32,095 nt of DNA. It comes from Candidatus Parendomicrobium reticulitermitis. GTDB taxonomy: Bacteria > Elusimicrobiota > Endomicrobiia > Endomicrobiales > Endomicrobiaceae. Location of the stretch: contig JAITTG010000083.1 in assembly GCA_031287095.1 (NCBI GenBank), forward strand, positions 1 through 32,095, in the 5' to 3' direction. The notes under the pieces are model-generated. The model did no database searches, was not told the DNA's origin, and saw only the letters and a list, made by a program, of their open reading frames with translations. Positions 7,901 through 15,925 of this stretch are shown piece by piece. Within the stretch, counting starts at the first letter, position 1, and the number at the start of each line of letters is the position of its first letter. The position numbers and the translations under genes are program-made.

Positions 7901-10513
7901 GAGTTTATTTTAAACAAAACGAACGATTCAAACGGCATAATAGAGTTTACATCGCCTGATACAACCAAATTCAATATAATCAACGCGGTAAATCTCATTG
8001 CCAAAAACAATGTAAGCAATATAGGCGGATTTCTATATTTCAACAGAATAAATCCGTCAATAACTGCAACGAATATCGCAATCACAGGAAACAGCGCCAT
8101 AAACGGCTCCGGCGGCGCGATGTATTATGAGAATACGGAAGCAAAAATAGAAGGAAAAGGAACTATATCCAACAATAGAACCGTCAATTCCGGCGGCGCG
8201 ATATATCTTAAAAATGGAATGCTGACAATTACTTCAAAAGGCAATTTAACTTTTGAAGGCAATATAGATGTTAACAAGACGACATTTTTAACAGAAGGCA
8301 ATGATATATTTGTTGACTCGTTTGGAAATTTAGTTCTCAACACGCAATCGCCGATGTATATAAAATCGGGCATAAAAGGCGCCGCGTCAAGTTATATAGA
8401 AAAAGACGGCAATGCCGCATTATATTTGTCGGGCGTTAACAAATACGACGGCAATTTAAGTATCAATGCAGGCTCTGTAATTGCGCAAGAGCCGATAACA
8501 ATCAATCAAATAACAGTCCAACAAAATGCGATATTGGCGTCAGGTAATGCCGATAGACTAACAATATCGGTCGGCGATTTATATGTGTCAGGAATACTTA
8601 AACTGAAAATAGACATTGAGCAAAACGCTTATGACAAAATAATGGCGACGAACGCACTTCCAAACGCAATGGCAAGCATAACGCTTGAGCCGTCAAGCAA
8701 GTTACAAGTTGATGTAAGCGGAGAACTCAATGCAAACAGAGCGTTTGTCCTTTTGGAAGGCGGCAGCATTACAGGCGAATTTGGCGCTGTATCAGTCAAT
8801 TTTACCGAGGCTTTAAGGGCTTATAAAATTGAATACAATCCCACAGATGTGACGCTATATCTATTAGACCCTATAATCACTCCCGTTTTGTATTTTGGAG
8901 AACTTTCAAAAAACAATGAGCAAGTCAATAAATTTTTTAACGCTGTCTCAAACGAAACGGCAAGCGCGGATTTAATAAATCTTACAAGCGCTATTTTTAA
9001 CAATCGCGGCGACAGAAAGTTTATTGAAGATACTTACAATCAACTCAACGGCGCGTTTCTTGCAAATGTGTTGATGAGCGGCGCGGACAATCAAAATATA
9101 GAAATAGTTTTTAAGAGATTAAGACCTACGCTGCTTACAAATGAAGAATCGCAAACATTTTGGGCGCAAGCCGTAATGAATGAAAAGACATTACAAGAAG
9201 ATGAAGAGTCAATAGGCAGTTTTAAACATTCAAACGCAGGGGCTGTGTTTGGGACTGATATAGTAACTGACAGAAAGTATATGCTTGGCATATACGGCGA
9301 ATTCCTTACAGGCGAATACAACCAAAATCAAAATAACGGCAATTTCAATTCTATCGCATTTGGGCTTTACGGCATGACTCCTATAAGCCAAGATAACAAA
9401 TTTTATTTAAAAGGCGCTCTCAGTTATTCTTGGCAGACAAACCATACAAGGCGCGAATTAAATATCGCAGGCAAAGCCTATTCTCCCGAAGCAAACTTCA
9501 ATACAAATGTTTTAAAACTTGCCATAGAAATTGAAAAGCAATTCAGGCTTGATAACAAATGGTATGTAACGCCGTATCTTGGACTTCAAGGCGGATTTGT
9601 TTTCAACAACGAAATCAAAGAAAGCGGCGAATTAGTAAGTATTCAGATTAAAGACGGCGCAAATAGCCGCATATATACGGACTTTGGCATATCCGCAGAC
9701 TATCAAGCGGGAAAACCTGCCATATTACACGCAAGAATCGGCGCAAAAACAGCATTGACGCAAGACAGAGGAAATATCAATGCCGCGTTCTTATCGGACA
9801 AAACAGAATCAATGGAGTTTATAGGAGCAAAAGAGACCATTGTAATGAGTTTTGGCATTGGAATGGATTATAACATCACGGACGCATTTGCTTTCAATAT
9901 CGGCTCTAATTTTGACGCTGGTAGCGCGACAAGCGGTTGGGGGATAGGGATAGGGTTTAATTACAGAATAAGCAATAGCCAAAAAGCGATAAACGAATCA
10001 AAAAGTTTTGATAGTTATTATGAGCCGGTAAAGCCGCAAGCAGAAGTAAAGCCCGTTGCAATAGCAGCGCAAGAAGAAACTTTTGAAGAAGAGGATTTAA
10101 CAGCAATGCTTCAAGAAAGAGAAGAGCGCAACAAAAAAGCGGTTGAAAAAATAACGCTCGGCGCGACTACTTTTGTTATCGGCAAAGCAGTTTTAACAAA
10201 CGATTCAAAAGCAAATATCAAGGCTCAAGTAGAAAAGTTAAGCGCAATGAACTACACAAAGATAGTAGTAGAAGGACACACAGATTCAACAGGCAAACCC
10301 GCAGTAAACGACAGACTTTCAAAACTCCGCGCCGAAAGCGTATATAAAGAATTCATAGCCGCAGGAATACCCGCAGAGAAACTTGAATTCATAGGCTACG
10401 GCGACAAAATACCCGCCGCCGATAATTCAACAGCGCAAGGACGACAAGCAAATAGGCGGACTGAAGTTTGGGTATTAGTGGAGATAACGGTAGGGGAAAA
10501 AGCAAATGGCTAA
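4898..10513 (+). CDS. giant Pmp-like autotransporter with C-terminal OmpA domain
   Basis: 1871-aa predicted outer-membrane/surface protein with strong AGGAGG five bases before ATG. Domain order: signal peptide (1-~22, MKKFLSVSTV... then a hydrophobic core ending GWAG); Gly/Ala-rich tracts at about 50-150, 172-228, 317-355 and 381-408; a passenger to about 1140 with roughly a dozen GGA[ILVM] motifs alternating with F-x-x-N motifs, the signature of chlamydial polymorphic membrane proteins; a beta-rich stretch to ~1325; an autotransporter-like barrel about 1327-1690 (FWAQAVM near 1421, alternating aromatic strands ending GIGFNYRI); an Ala/Glu linker; and an OmpA-like domain about 1753-1863 with VEGHTDSTG, LSKLRAESV and GRQANRRTEVWV, including the Asp and Arg that bind diaminopimelate in OmpA-family proteins. 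Likely role: adhesin or surface layer tethered to peptidoglycan. Autotransporters normally end at the barrel, so the OmpA fusion is odd. No frameshift was seen. Confidence 0.85.
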   Translation: MKKFLSVSTVTAILFWFSLGWAGTNYIGGSINFAIAISSSNVKYVPSVANGNNGSAGTAGASIGTVNGIWGGYTPDPKGGNGGAGGAAGVAKTATATIGGFGTGGAGGVGAKGAGGGGGGGAAGGAWTGGGGGGGGAGGSGSGGAGGSGALGSVFAFSGATVLFSNNVTMSKNTALGGAGGAGGAGGNAGAGGAAYNTNNGASNGATGTKGNAGTNGAQAGSTGGNIAAYNSNIDFRSVLIMQTNTAGYGGAISASETNVSIIQTDTTSATFSNNRAVSGGAVSIYDSALLLDSNNISFSGNTAFGGTNAIFIGTQGGWGSGGKGGNGGAKAAGGKGGNGSKNGYSGGAGGVSESAGNAGATWSYVDSGDNGSGLTIYSTGASGGASGGAGTNPGTGGNGATGLPGTTAASIYGVGGAIFAAGNSVVEIKKHSLFSNNLSNASNGGLGGAIYLKDSVINAKEAASKVIFDSNKALKGGAMSFMGASELNFANGNFEFTRNTSTNGNGIFEFAANTKFEILNAQSVIATANQGNIGGFFNGSVSMSPKISASEFNISNNRAYTGAGGAFYLDGANLTLSGSGNIANNISVGRGGGIYIKNAQAVINANQTNKNIVFIGNYSEDIYFDTAGRVEFNASAGNIEVNTGLIGIAANNNITKTGAKTLILRGKLDFKGTMELKEGITQDLIGVSRINTLIVGGYGNNTELSLANGDITGIIITTNTDIKDKANIRLDIDFERRISDTIEAQVLTIQSGSLVTLNVLSMGGSNNEVTILRGINALNYAAGNIAIAVPSKYSIYQYNNEIRVRKLIVGLWNDFAGFYQDSAQIEVKLTTNIASDLEIVPAAMDLSANNNFVINGQNHTIDALGENNLGFRFNSQSYELQDITLQNFAAANGAAIRMDDSNMSNFGARRKLLFANNTASSNGGAISIDNASQIVMRGANGQISFTNNTALNGGAIYVKNSNIEIKGMNAKTTFSNNIAQKGGAIYTEGIVNIELSNGSFEFILNKTNDSNGIIEFTSPDTTKFNIINAVNLIAKNNVSNIGGFLYFNRINPSITATNIAITGNSAINGSGGAMYYENTEAKIEGKGTISNNRTVNSGGAIYLKNGMLTITSKGNLTFEGNIDVNKTTFLTEGNDIFVDSFGNLVLNTQSPMYIKSGIKGAASSYIEKDGNAALYLSGVNKYDGNLSINAGSVIAQEPITINQITVQQNAILASGNADRLTISVGDLYVSGILKLKIDIEQNAYDKIMATNALPNAMASITLEPSSKLQVDVSGELNANRAFVLLEGGSITGEFGAVSVNFTEALRAYKIEYNPTDVTLYLLDPIITPVLYFGELSKNNEQVNKFFNAVSNETASADLINLTSAIFNNRGDRKFIEDTYNQLNGAFLANVLMSGADNQNIEIVFKRLRPTLLTNEESQTFWAQAVMNEKTLQEDEESIGSFKHSNAGAVFGTDIVTDRKYMLGIYGEFLTGEYNQNQNNGNFNSIAFGLYGMTPISQDNKFYLKGALSYSWQTNHTRRELNIAGKAYSPEANFNTNVLKLAIEIEKQFRLDNKWYVTPYLGLQGGFVFNNEIKESGELVSIQIKDGANSRIYTDFGISADYQAGKPAILHARIGAKTALTQDRGNINAAFLSDKTESMEFIGAKETIVMSFGIGMDYNITDAFAFNIGSNFDAGSATSGWGIGIGFNYRISNSQKAINESKSFDSYYEPVKPQAEVKPVAIAAQEETFEEEDLTAMLQEREERNKKAVEKITLGATTFVIGKAVLTNDSKANIKAQVEKLSAMNYTKIVVEGHTDSTGKPAVNDRLSKLRAESVYKEFIAAGIPAEKLEFIGYGDKIPAADNSTAQGRQANRRTEVWVLVEITVGEKANG
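5239..5304 (+). repeat. two GGGGGC hexanucleotide runs inside the surface-protein gene
   Basis: Runs of G3-5 separated by single C occur at about 5239-5261 and again at about 5283-5302, each with at least three consecutive G-tracts. They encode poly-Gly around residues 114-136. The unit is six bases, so copy-number change would lengthen or shorten the glycine run without shifting the frame. The coding strand fits a G-quadruplex pattern. Confidence 0.75.
6295..6935 (+). repeat. passenger module, copy 1
   Basis: Encodes a ~210-residue module beginning VIFDSNKALKGGAMSF and passing through GNFEFTRN, FEILNAQSVIA, NIGGFF, FNISNNRAYTGAGGAFYLD, GNIANN and RGGGIYI, then an ITKTGAKTLIL region. The same order of motifs recurs at about 7810-8475, which marks an internal duplication diverged at sequence level. 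Confidence 0.6.
7810..8475 (+). repeat. passenger module, copy 2
   Basis: Mirrors copy 1: TFSNNIAQKGGAIYT, GSFEFILN, FNIINAVNLIA, NIGGFL, IAITGNSAINGSGGAMYYE, GTISNN, SGGAIYL, then IEKDGNAALYLSG. The start-to-start offset is about 1.5 kb. Identity is moderate at protein level, so the duplication is old. Confidence 0.6.
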
Positions 10514-10575
10514 AATGGCGGCAGGCAATATCGCTATTATTTTTGATAGATGTCAAAAAGGAATGAAAGCGCTAA

Positions 10576-10726
10576 CTTACTCCCCTATTGTTTGATTTGG
10601 CAGCCTTACAAAAAGCGGCTAATAAAATACGGTATGACTGCCGGCAAAGTATTGGAATCATCTCAAAGTTTGCATGAAAAAAAGTATCTTTCGTATCCAA
10701 GCCCCGAAAGCGAAAAAAATTTTTGA
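10576..10726 (+). pseudogene. remnant of a type IA DNA topoisomerase (TopB/TopA-like)
   Basis: Two frames joined by a one-base shift in an AAAA run near 10625 give TPLLFDLAALQKAANK followed by YGMTAGKVLESSQSLHEKK and YLSYP. This matches the conserved block of type IA topoisomerases that leads into the active-site tyrosine: PLLFDL..LQ..AN..YG.TA...L...QSLYEKK..(S/T)YPRTDS. Here the RTDS that should follow the tyrosine is changed to SPES and the frame stops at 10724-10726, so the fragment is dead. TopB genes are common on conjugative elements, which fits the relaxase remnant on the other side of the surface-protein gene. Identification is from remembered family motifs. Confidence 0.6.
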
Positions 10727-10751
10727 AGCGGTTCTCTGTTTTTGATAAAAT
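10723..10751 (+). promoter_or_regulatory. sigma70-type promoter of the arginine operon
   Basis: TTGAAG (10723-10728), a 17-base spacer, then TAAAAT (10746-10751). The start site is expected near 10758, about 30 bases before the argB ATG. The -35 overlaps the dead end of the topoisomerase remnant. No clear ARG-box palindrome was recognised. Confidence 0.7.
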
Positions 10752-10787
10752 CCGCGCTCAACTTAATCAGCCGCAATAGGAAAATCA

Positions 10788-11537
10788 ATGAAAAATTTAT
10801 CAGTAATCAAATTCGGCGGAAGTTTAACTAAAAATTTTGCCGCGCAAAACAAATTTTTAAAAGGACTTGCCGCTTTATCTAAAAAAGAAAATATTATTTT
10901 AGTTCACGGCGGAGGTCCTGAAATTAATTTATATCTATCTCAATTCGGAATTAAAAGCAAATTCGTCAACGGATTAAGATATACGGACGCTCAAACTTTG
11001 AAAATAGCCGAAAGCGCTTTGAGCGGAAAAGTAAATAAAAGTCTTGTCGGCGCTCTTTTAAAAAACGGCGTTAAGGCGGTAGGCATATCGGGTAAAGACG
11101 GCGGCTCTGTCCTATGTAAGCAAAAAAAAGAACTCGGTTTTGTAGGCGAACCAATCAAAGTTAATAAAAAATTAATAAGTCTTTTGTTAAACAATAATTT
11201 CCTGCCTGTCATTTCTCCCATCTCTATTTCTCAAAAAGGTTTTTCTTTAAATGTAAATGCGGACAGTTTAGCGTCTGTTATAGCCGCAGCTTTTAAATCT
11301 GCAAAACTGATTTTTTTAACGGATACAGCGGGAGTTTTAGACAAGAACAAGAAAACAATAAAACAAATCAAAGTCAAAAATATAGACGCTTTGATAAAAG
11401 ATGGGACAATCACAGGCGGAATGCTGCCAAAAATAAAAGCCTGCGCTCAATGCGTCAAAAAAGGCGTCAAAGAAGTCTGGATAGCGGACGGCATAAGCGG
11501 CATAAAAAATTTAAAAGGAACGGTGATTACAAAATGA
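10788..11537 (+). CDS. argB: acetylglutamate kinase
   Basis: Phosphorylates N-acetyl-L-glutamate with ATP, the second step of arginine biosynthesis; cytosolic amino-acid-kinase fold. 249 aa. Seen: the phosphate-binding KFGGS at 8-12, HGGGP at 40-44, NGLRYTD near 60-66, NVNADSLA near 154-161, the LTDTAGVLD nucleotide segment and the C-terminal TGGMLPKIKAC. The protein starts almost at the first strand and lacks the N-terminal helix found in arginine-inhibited family members, so feedback-insensitive behaviour is inferred. First gene of the operon with its own promoter. Its TGA overlaps the argD start (ATGA). Confidence 0.96.
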   Translation: MKNLSVIKFGGSLTKNFAAQNKFLKGLAALSKKENIILVHGGGPEINLYLSQFGIKSKFVNGLRYTDAQTLKIAESALSGKVNKSLVGALLKNGVKAVGISGKDGGSVLCKQKKELGFVGEPIKVNKKLISLLLNNNFLPVISPISISQKGFSLNVNADSLASVIAAAFKSAKLIFLTDTAGVLDKNKKTIKQIKVKNIDALIKDGTITGGMLPKIKACAQCVKKGVKEVWIADGISGIKNLKGTVITK

Positions 11538-12703
11538 ATATCAAACAGACAGAAGAGCAGTATTTTATGAAAACTTACAAAAGGGCTGATTTGATTGTTA
11601 AGAAAGCAAAAAATCAATTTATTTGGGATACAAGCGGAAAGAAATATTTAGATTTTTTCTCAGGTATAAGCGTATGTAATTTGGGGCATAGCCATCCCGC
11701 AGTAATAAAAGCGGCAAAAAAACAATTGAATGATTTTGCTCATATATCAAATCTCTATTATGCGCCTTCTCAAATAGAGTTGGGCAAAGAATTGATTAAA
11801 AAAGGTTTTGGCAAAAGAGTTTTCTTTTCCAATTCAGGCGCGGAAGCAAATGAATGCGCTATAAAAATCGCAAGGAAACGCGGTCTCGAAAACGGCGGAC
11901 GATATGAAATAATATCTTTCAAAAAATCTTTTCATGGGAGGACTCTTGCCGCTCTTGCGGCTACAGGTCAAGAAAAATTTCACGCGCCTTTTAAACCCAT
12001 GATAGAAAAATTTGTTTTTGCAGATTTTAACGATATAGAAAGCGTCAAGAATCTGATTTCAGACAAAACCTGCGCAATAATGGCAGAAGTCATACAAGGC
12101 GAAGGCGGCATTGCGGCGGCAAATGCGGAATTTTTAAAAGGATTAAGGCAAATTTGCGATGAAAATAATTTGCTTTTAATTTTTGATGAAATCCAATGCG
12201 GTATGGGCAGGACGGGGAAATTCTATGCTTTTCAAAATTTTGACATCAAGCCCGATATAGCAACTTTGGCAAAATCCCTTGCAAACGGCTTGCCTCTTGC
12301 CGCAACAATAGCGCAAGAAAAAGCGGAAGATATTTTTCATTACGGCGACCATGGTTCCACTTTCGGCGGCAATCCAGTGTCTTGCGCCGCCGCATTAGCG
12401 GTATTAAAAACAATGGATGCTAAATTCTTAAACAATGTTCTAAAAATGTCTAAATACTTACGGGAACAACTTGCGCAACTCGCTAAAAAACATAATTGCA
12501 TAAAAGAAATTCTCGGCATAGGCTTAATGCTTGGCATAGCATTAGACAAAAACGGCAAAGACATAGTCGGCGCTTGTTTAAAAAAAGGCTTAATAATCAA
12601 TTGCGTCCAAGACACAATCATAAGACTTCTCCCGCCGTTGACAATCACAAACAAAGATGCGGACGCGGCGGTAAAAATTTTGGATGAAGTTTTAAATCAA
12701 TAA
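11534..12703 (+). CDS. argD: acetylornithine aminotransferase (class III, PLP)
   Basis: Converts N-acetylglutamate semialdehyde to N-acetylornithine; may also serve succinyl-DAP in lysine synthesis. 389 aa from the ATG at 11534, which overlaps the argB stop; an upstream in-frame extension exists but would lie wholly inside argB and is rejected. Seen: YLDFFSGISVCNLGHSHP near the N-terminus, FFSNSGAEANECAIK (PLP phosphate contact), SFHGRT, EVIQGEGG, the DEIQCGMGRTG block with the PLP Asp, and the Schiff-base lysine in LAKSLANGLP (about K247), followed by HGSTFGGNP. Complete. Its TAA overlaps the ATG of the restriction gene (TAATG). Confidence 0.96.
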   Translation: MNIKQTEEQYFMKTYKRADLIVKKAKNQFIWDTSGKKYLDFFSGISVCNLGHSHPAVIKAAKKQLNDFAHISNLYYAPSQIELGKELIKKGFGKRVFFSNSGAEANECAIKIARKRGLENGGRYEIISFKKSFHGRTLAALAATGQEKFHAPFKPMIEKFVFADFNDIESVKNLISDKTCAIMAEVIQGEGGIAAANAEFLKGLRQICDENNLLLIFDEIQCGMGRTGKFYAFQNFDIKPDIATLAKSLANGLPLAATIAQEKAEDIFHYGDHGSTFGGNPVSCAAALAVLKTMDAKFLNNVLKMSKYLREQLAQLAKKHNCIKEILGIGLMLGIALDKNGKDIVGACLKKGLIINCVQDTIIRLLPPLTITNKDADAAVKILDEVLNQ

Positions 12704-13791
12704 TGGAAATCATCGCTAAAATCAAAGGCATAAAGTATAAAAAAGAAATTGAGAAAGAATTAAAAACTTTAAGTCTAAAAAATTTTAATATAAATTCTGC
12801 TCCATCAAGTTTGATAATTTCTGATGAGCAAAATACTTTCGCTATTTCTAAATGGGTCTCGCCGAAAAGAACTCGTTCCTATCCTGATGAGAGAATTTAC
12901 GATACTATAGGAATATCAAAAAAGATTACCGTCATTCCTATTGTTAAAGATGAAGGGCAATTAGGCGACAGAGATTTTTTGCAATGGGACACAATCTCCT
13001 TAATGTCCCTTTTAGATGTGTTCGTAATCTTCGCCTACTATAATAAGGCGCAAAAATCCTATAGAAAAATCACAAATCAGCAATTCGATAATACCTATGT
13101 AATCTCAAAGATAAAAGAAATTAAGCAATATCACAGTTCCGCTTTGCATTGGAATTTAAAAGAATTGCAAAATCTACATTCTGTTATTGATAGGATTAAA
13201 AGCAATTATTTGGCAATAGAAAAAACAACAAAAGTAAAATTGCATAATTTCAAAGGATTAGATAATTTCAAAAATAGAATTGGAAAAGATGTTGATGAAT
13301 TTATGGAGTTTTCGAGAGGCAAGGCGAAAAAAGCTCAAAATAGAGAAATGCTTACAACTCAACCAAAAGAAAATTTAAACAGCGCTACAAAAGCAAAGAT
13401 AACAATTACAAATTATTTAGGCGGACAATATTATTTTACTGTAGATGAAGTTGAGATCAAGTCCAATGAAGTAATGTTAATAGAATCTAAACATACTAAA
13501 AATTCTATTTTACCAAGTATTTCAGATATAAAAGACGGATTGCTTAAAATGATTTTATATGCAAATCTTGATAATGTTTGTTTCAATAATAAAAATATGA
13601 AAAGCAAAGCGGTTTTAAGATTGACGGCAAAAAAATTTATAGGACAAATCGTCTCTAATGATAGTCTAAAAACAATAAATGATGGTTTTGTAAAAAATGC
13701 CTTATCGCAAAAACAAATAGACTTTGTTAAAGCGCTATTTAAAGAAGCTCAAATAAATCAATTCATAGTTCAAGTACAAGAGGCAAAATGA
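12703..13791 (+). CDS. probable type II restriction endonuclease (PD-(D/E)XK-like)
   Basis: 362 aa, next to a D12-class adenine methyltransferase with a 4-base overlap, the usual layout of a type II restriction-modification pair. Seen: a conserved-looking N-terminal half with ISKWVSPKRTRSYPDERIYD (48-67) and VKDEGQLGDRDFLQWDTIS (81-99). In the C-terminal half a candidate nuclease core reads VDEVEI (247-252) then VMLIESKH (257-264), fitting D/E ... E-x-K with E261 and K263. No transmembrane or signal segment. The recognition site cannot be read from sequence. The start is fixed by TAATG overlap with argD. The pair looks AT-richer than flanking arg genes, consistent with acquisition. Function is inferred from context and motif; family membership should be checked by profile search. 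Confidence 0.68.
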   Translation: MEIIAKIKGIKYKKEIEKELKTLSLKNFNINSAPSSLIISDEQNTFAISKWVSPKRTRSYPDERIYDTIGISKKITVIPIVKDEGQLGDRDFLQWDTISLMSLLDVFVIFAYYNKAQKSYRKITNQQFDNTYVISKIKEIKQYHSSALHWNLKELQNLHSVIDRIKSNYLAIEKTTKVKLHNFKGLDNFKNRIGKDVDEFMEFSRGKAKKAQNREMLTTQPKENLNSATKAKITITNYLGGQYYFTVDEVEIKSNEVMLIESKHTKNSILPSISDIKDGLLKMILYANLDNVCFNNKNMKSKAVLRLTAKKFIGQIVSNDSLKTINDGFVKNALSQKQIDFVKALFKEAQINQFIVQVQEAK

Positions 13792-14687
13792 TTAAAAGTC
13801 CTTTAAGATATCCGGGCGGCAAAAGTAGAGCCGTTAAATTGATTTCATCCCTTATTCCAGATTTTGAGGAATATAGAGAGCCTTTTTTAGGCGGCGGCTC
13901 TCTTTTTGTTTATCTAAAGCAAATATTTCCAAATAAAAGTTTTTGGGTAAATGATTTGTGCAATGAGCTATACCTTTTTTGGCATTTTGTCCAAAAGGAT
14001 TTAGGCGGCTTAATAAAACAAATTGTTCAGTGGAAAAAAGATTTCTTACAAGGCAAAAATTTATATGATTTTTTAAACGCTAATATGCAGAATTTTTCTG
14101 ATTTAGAGAAAGCCGCCGCTTTTTTCATTTACAATCGCATAACTTTTTCTGGAACAACTTTAAGCGGAGGTTTTAGCAATGGCGCGTTTGAGGGAAGATT
14201 TACACAAAGTTCTATTGAAAGATTGAAATTGCTCAAACGAATCGTAAAGAATGTCCAAATAACAAATGATGATTATGAGCAGCTGCTTAAACAAGGCGGA
14301 CAAGATGTTTTTATTTTTCTTGATCCGCCGTATTTTTCTGCCGCAAAATCGGCATTATACGGCAAGAACGGCAAATTACACAAAACTTTTGACCATGAAC
14401 GCTTTGCAAGAGCAATGCGGGAATGCAATCACAAATGGCTTATAACTTATGACGATAGCGAATACATAAAAAGTTTATTCTCTTTTGCCAATATCTTTAC
14501 TTGGAACATAACCTATGGAATGCGTAATGTTCTTGACACAAGCAATCAAAACGGCAAAGAACTTTTCATTTCAAACTATTTAGAATATTGTCCGCGGCAA
14601 GAGGATTTAGATTTTATTGGTTTTGCAAATAGAAATATTTCGGTATACAACCAAAATATCGCCAATCATAGATTGGTGTGCAAATAA
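13788..14687 (+). CDS. D12-class N6-adenine DNA methyltransferase
   Basis: 299-aa Dam-type methyltransferase, probably the protective partner of the endonuclease encoded just upstream (ATGA overlap). Seen: N-terminal [10 protein letters not shown] (6-15), the AdoMet motif [11 protein letters not shown] (30-40), [11 protein letters not shown] near 112-122, and the catalytic DPPY at 179-182 in FIFLDPPYF. The order is that of the alpha group (Dam, DpnM-like). Many D12 enzymes modify GATC-type sites, but GATC cannot be assumed here. The gene ends 35 bases before the argG start, so it presumably shares the arg transcript. Intact. Confidence 0.92.
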   Translation: MIKSPLRYPGGKSRAVKLISSLIPDFEEYREPFLGGGSLFVYLKQIFPNKSFWVNDLCNELYLFWHFVQKDLGGLIKQIVQWKKDFLQGKNLYDFLNANMQNFSDLEKAAAFFIYNRITFSGTTLSGGFSNGAFEGRFTQSSIERLKLLKRIVKNVQITNDDYEQLLKQGGQDVFIFLDPPYFSAAKSALYGKNGKLHKTFDHERFARAMRECNHKWLITYDDSEYIKSLFSFANIFTWNITYGMRNVLDTSNQNGKELFISNYLEYCPRQEDLDFIGFANRNISVYNQNIANHRLVCK

Positions 14688-14722
14688 AACAGATTATTAG
14701 ACAACAAAAAGGAGAACAAAAA

Positions 14723-15925
14723 ATGCAAACAAAAATCAAAAAAGCGGTGGTGGCTTATTCTGGAGGTTTAGATACTTCCATTATTTTGTCTTGGGTTAAA
14801 GAGCATTATAATTGCGAAGTGATTGCTTGCTGCGTGGATGTCGGACAAGGCAGGGAATTGAAAGGATTAAATGAGAAAGCAAAAAGAACGGGAGCGTCAA
14901 AATCTTATATTATTGACGCTAAAAAGGAATTTGCGGCGGATTATATTTTTCCCGCTATTAAGGCTGGCGCTTTGTATGAGAATAAATATTATTTGGGGAC
15001 TTCTCTCGCCCGCCCGATTATCGCTCAAAAAATTGCCGAGATTGTTAAAAAGGAAAATGCCGACGCCGTTTGTCATGGCGCAACCGGCAAGGGAAATGAC
15101 CAAGTTCGTTTTGAACTTGCTTTTAAGGCTTTAATTCCAAATGTCAAAATCATTGCTCCTTGGCGCGAATGGACTATTCGTTCAAGAGAAGATGCTATGG
15201 ATTATGCTAAAAAAAGAAATATACCAGTGCCTGTGACAAAAGCAAAACCTTATTCTTCAGACGCTAATCTTTGGCATATATCTTATGAGGGCGGAGTTTT
15301 AGAAAACTTAGAAAATAAATATGACGAGTCTATGTTTCAAATGACAGTTTCCCCTATTAAAGCGCCAAATAAACCGGAATATATAGCTATAGGTTTTGAC
15401 AAAGGCGCGCCAATTTCCTTAAACGGCAAAAAAACCGCGCCTGTGGATTTGATAATAAAATTAAATGAAATTGCAGGCAGAAACGGCATAGGCAGAACAG
15501 ATATGGTAGAAAACAGGCTCGTCGGCATGAAGTCCCGCGGAGTATATGAATCTCCTGCGGCGGCAGTTTTATACGCCGCTCATCAAGAACTTGAAATGAT
15601 TTCAGTTGATAGAGATACTCTGCACTTTAAACAAGAACTCGCTCACAAATGGGCGGAAATTGCTTATTATGGTTTATGGTTTAGTCCATTGCGCGAGGCT
15701 CTTGACGCTTTTATAGAAAGCACGCAAAAATTTGCGACAGGCGAAATAAAATTAAAACTCTATAAAGGCAATATCATACCCGCGTCAAGAAAAGCAAAAT
15801 ATTCTCTATATAGTCAAGATTACGCCACTTTTGACAAAGACGAGGTATATAATCAAAAAGATGCCGAAGGTTTTATAAATCTTTGGGGTCTGCCTACAAA
15901 AGTTCAGGCTTTATTGAGAAAATAA
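14723..15925 (+). CDS. argG: argininosuccinate synthase
   Basis: ATP-dependent condensation of citrulline with aspartate. 400 aa from the ATG at 14723, chosen because AAGGAGAAC lies just upstream; an in-frame start at 14678 would overlap the methyltransferase and has no ribosome-binding site. Seen: the N-type P-loop AYSGGLDTS at 11-19, [21 protein letters not shown], and TVSPIKAPN in the substrate region. The restriction-modification pair separates it from argBD, yet spacing and strand keep it in the same apparent operon. argC, argJ, argF and argH are not in this window. Confidence 0.96.
   Translation: MQTKIKKAVVAYSGGLDTSIILSWVKEHYNCEVIACCVDVGQGRELKGLNEKAKRTGASKSYIIDAKKEFAADYIFPAIKAGALYENKYYLGTSLARPIIAQKIAEIVKKENADAVCHGATGKGNDQVRFELAFKALIPNVKIIAPWREWTIRSREDAMDYAKKRNIPVPVTKAKPYSSDANLWHISYEGGVLENLENKYDESMFQMTVSPIKAPNKPEYIAIGFDKGAPISLNGKKTAPVDLIIKLNEIAGRNGIGRTDMVENRLVGMKSRGVYESPAAAVLYAAHQELEMISVDRDTLHFKQELAHKWAEIAYYGLWFSPLREALDAFIESTQKFATGEIKLKLYKGNIIPASRKAKYSLYSQDYATFDKDEVYNQKDAEGFINLWGLPTKVQALLRK

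Noticed and set aside
10506..10595. 29-codon frame starting MAKMAAGNIAIIF just after the surface-protein gene
   Set aside because: No ribosome-binding site of its own and it runs into the shifted topoisomerase remnant; more likely leftover sequence.
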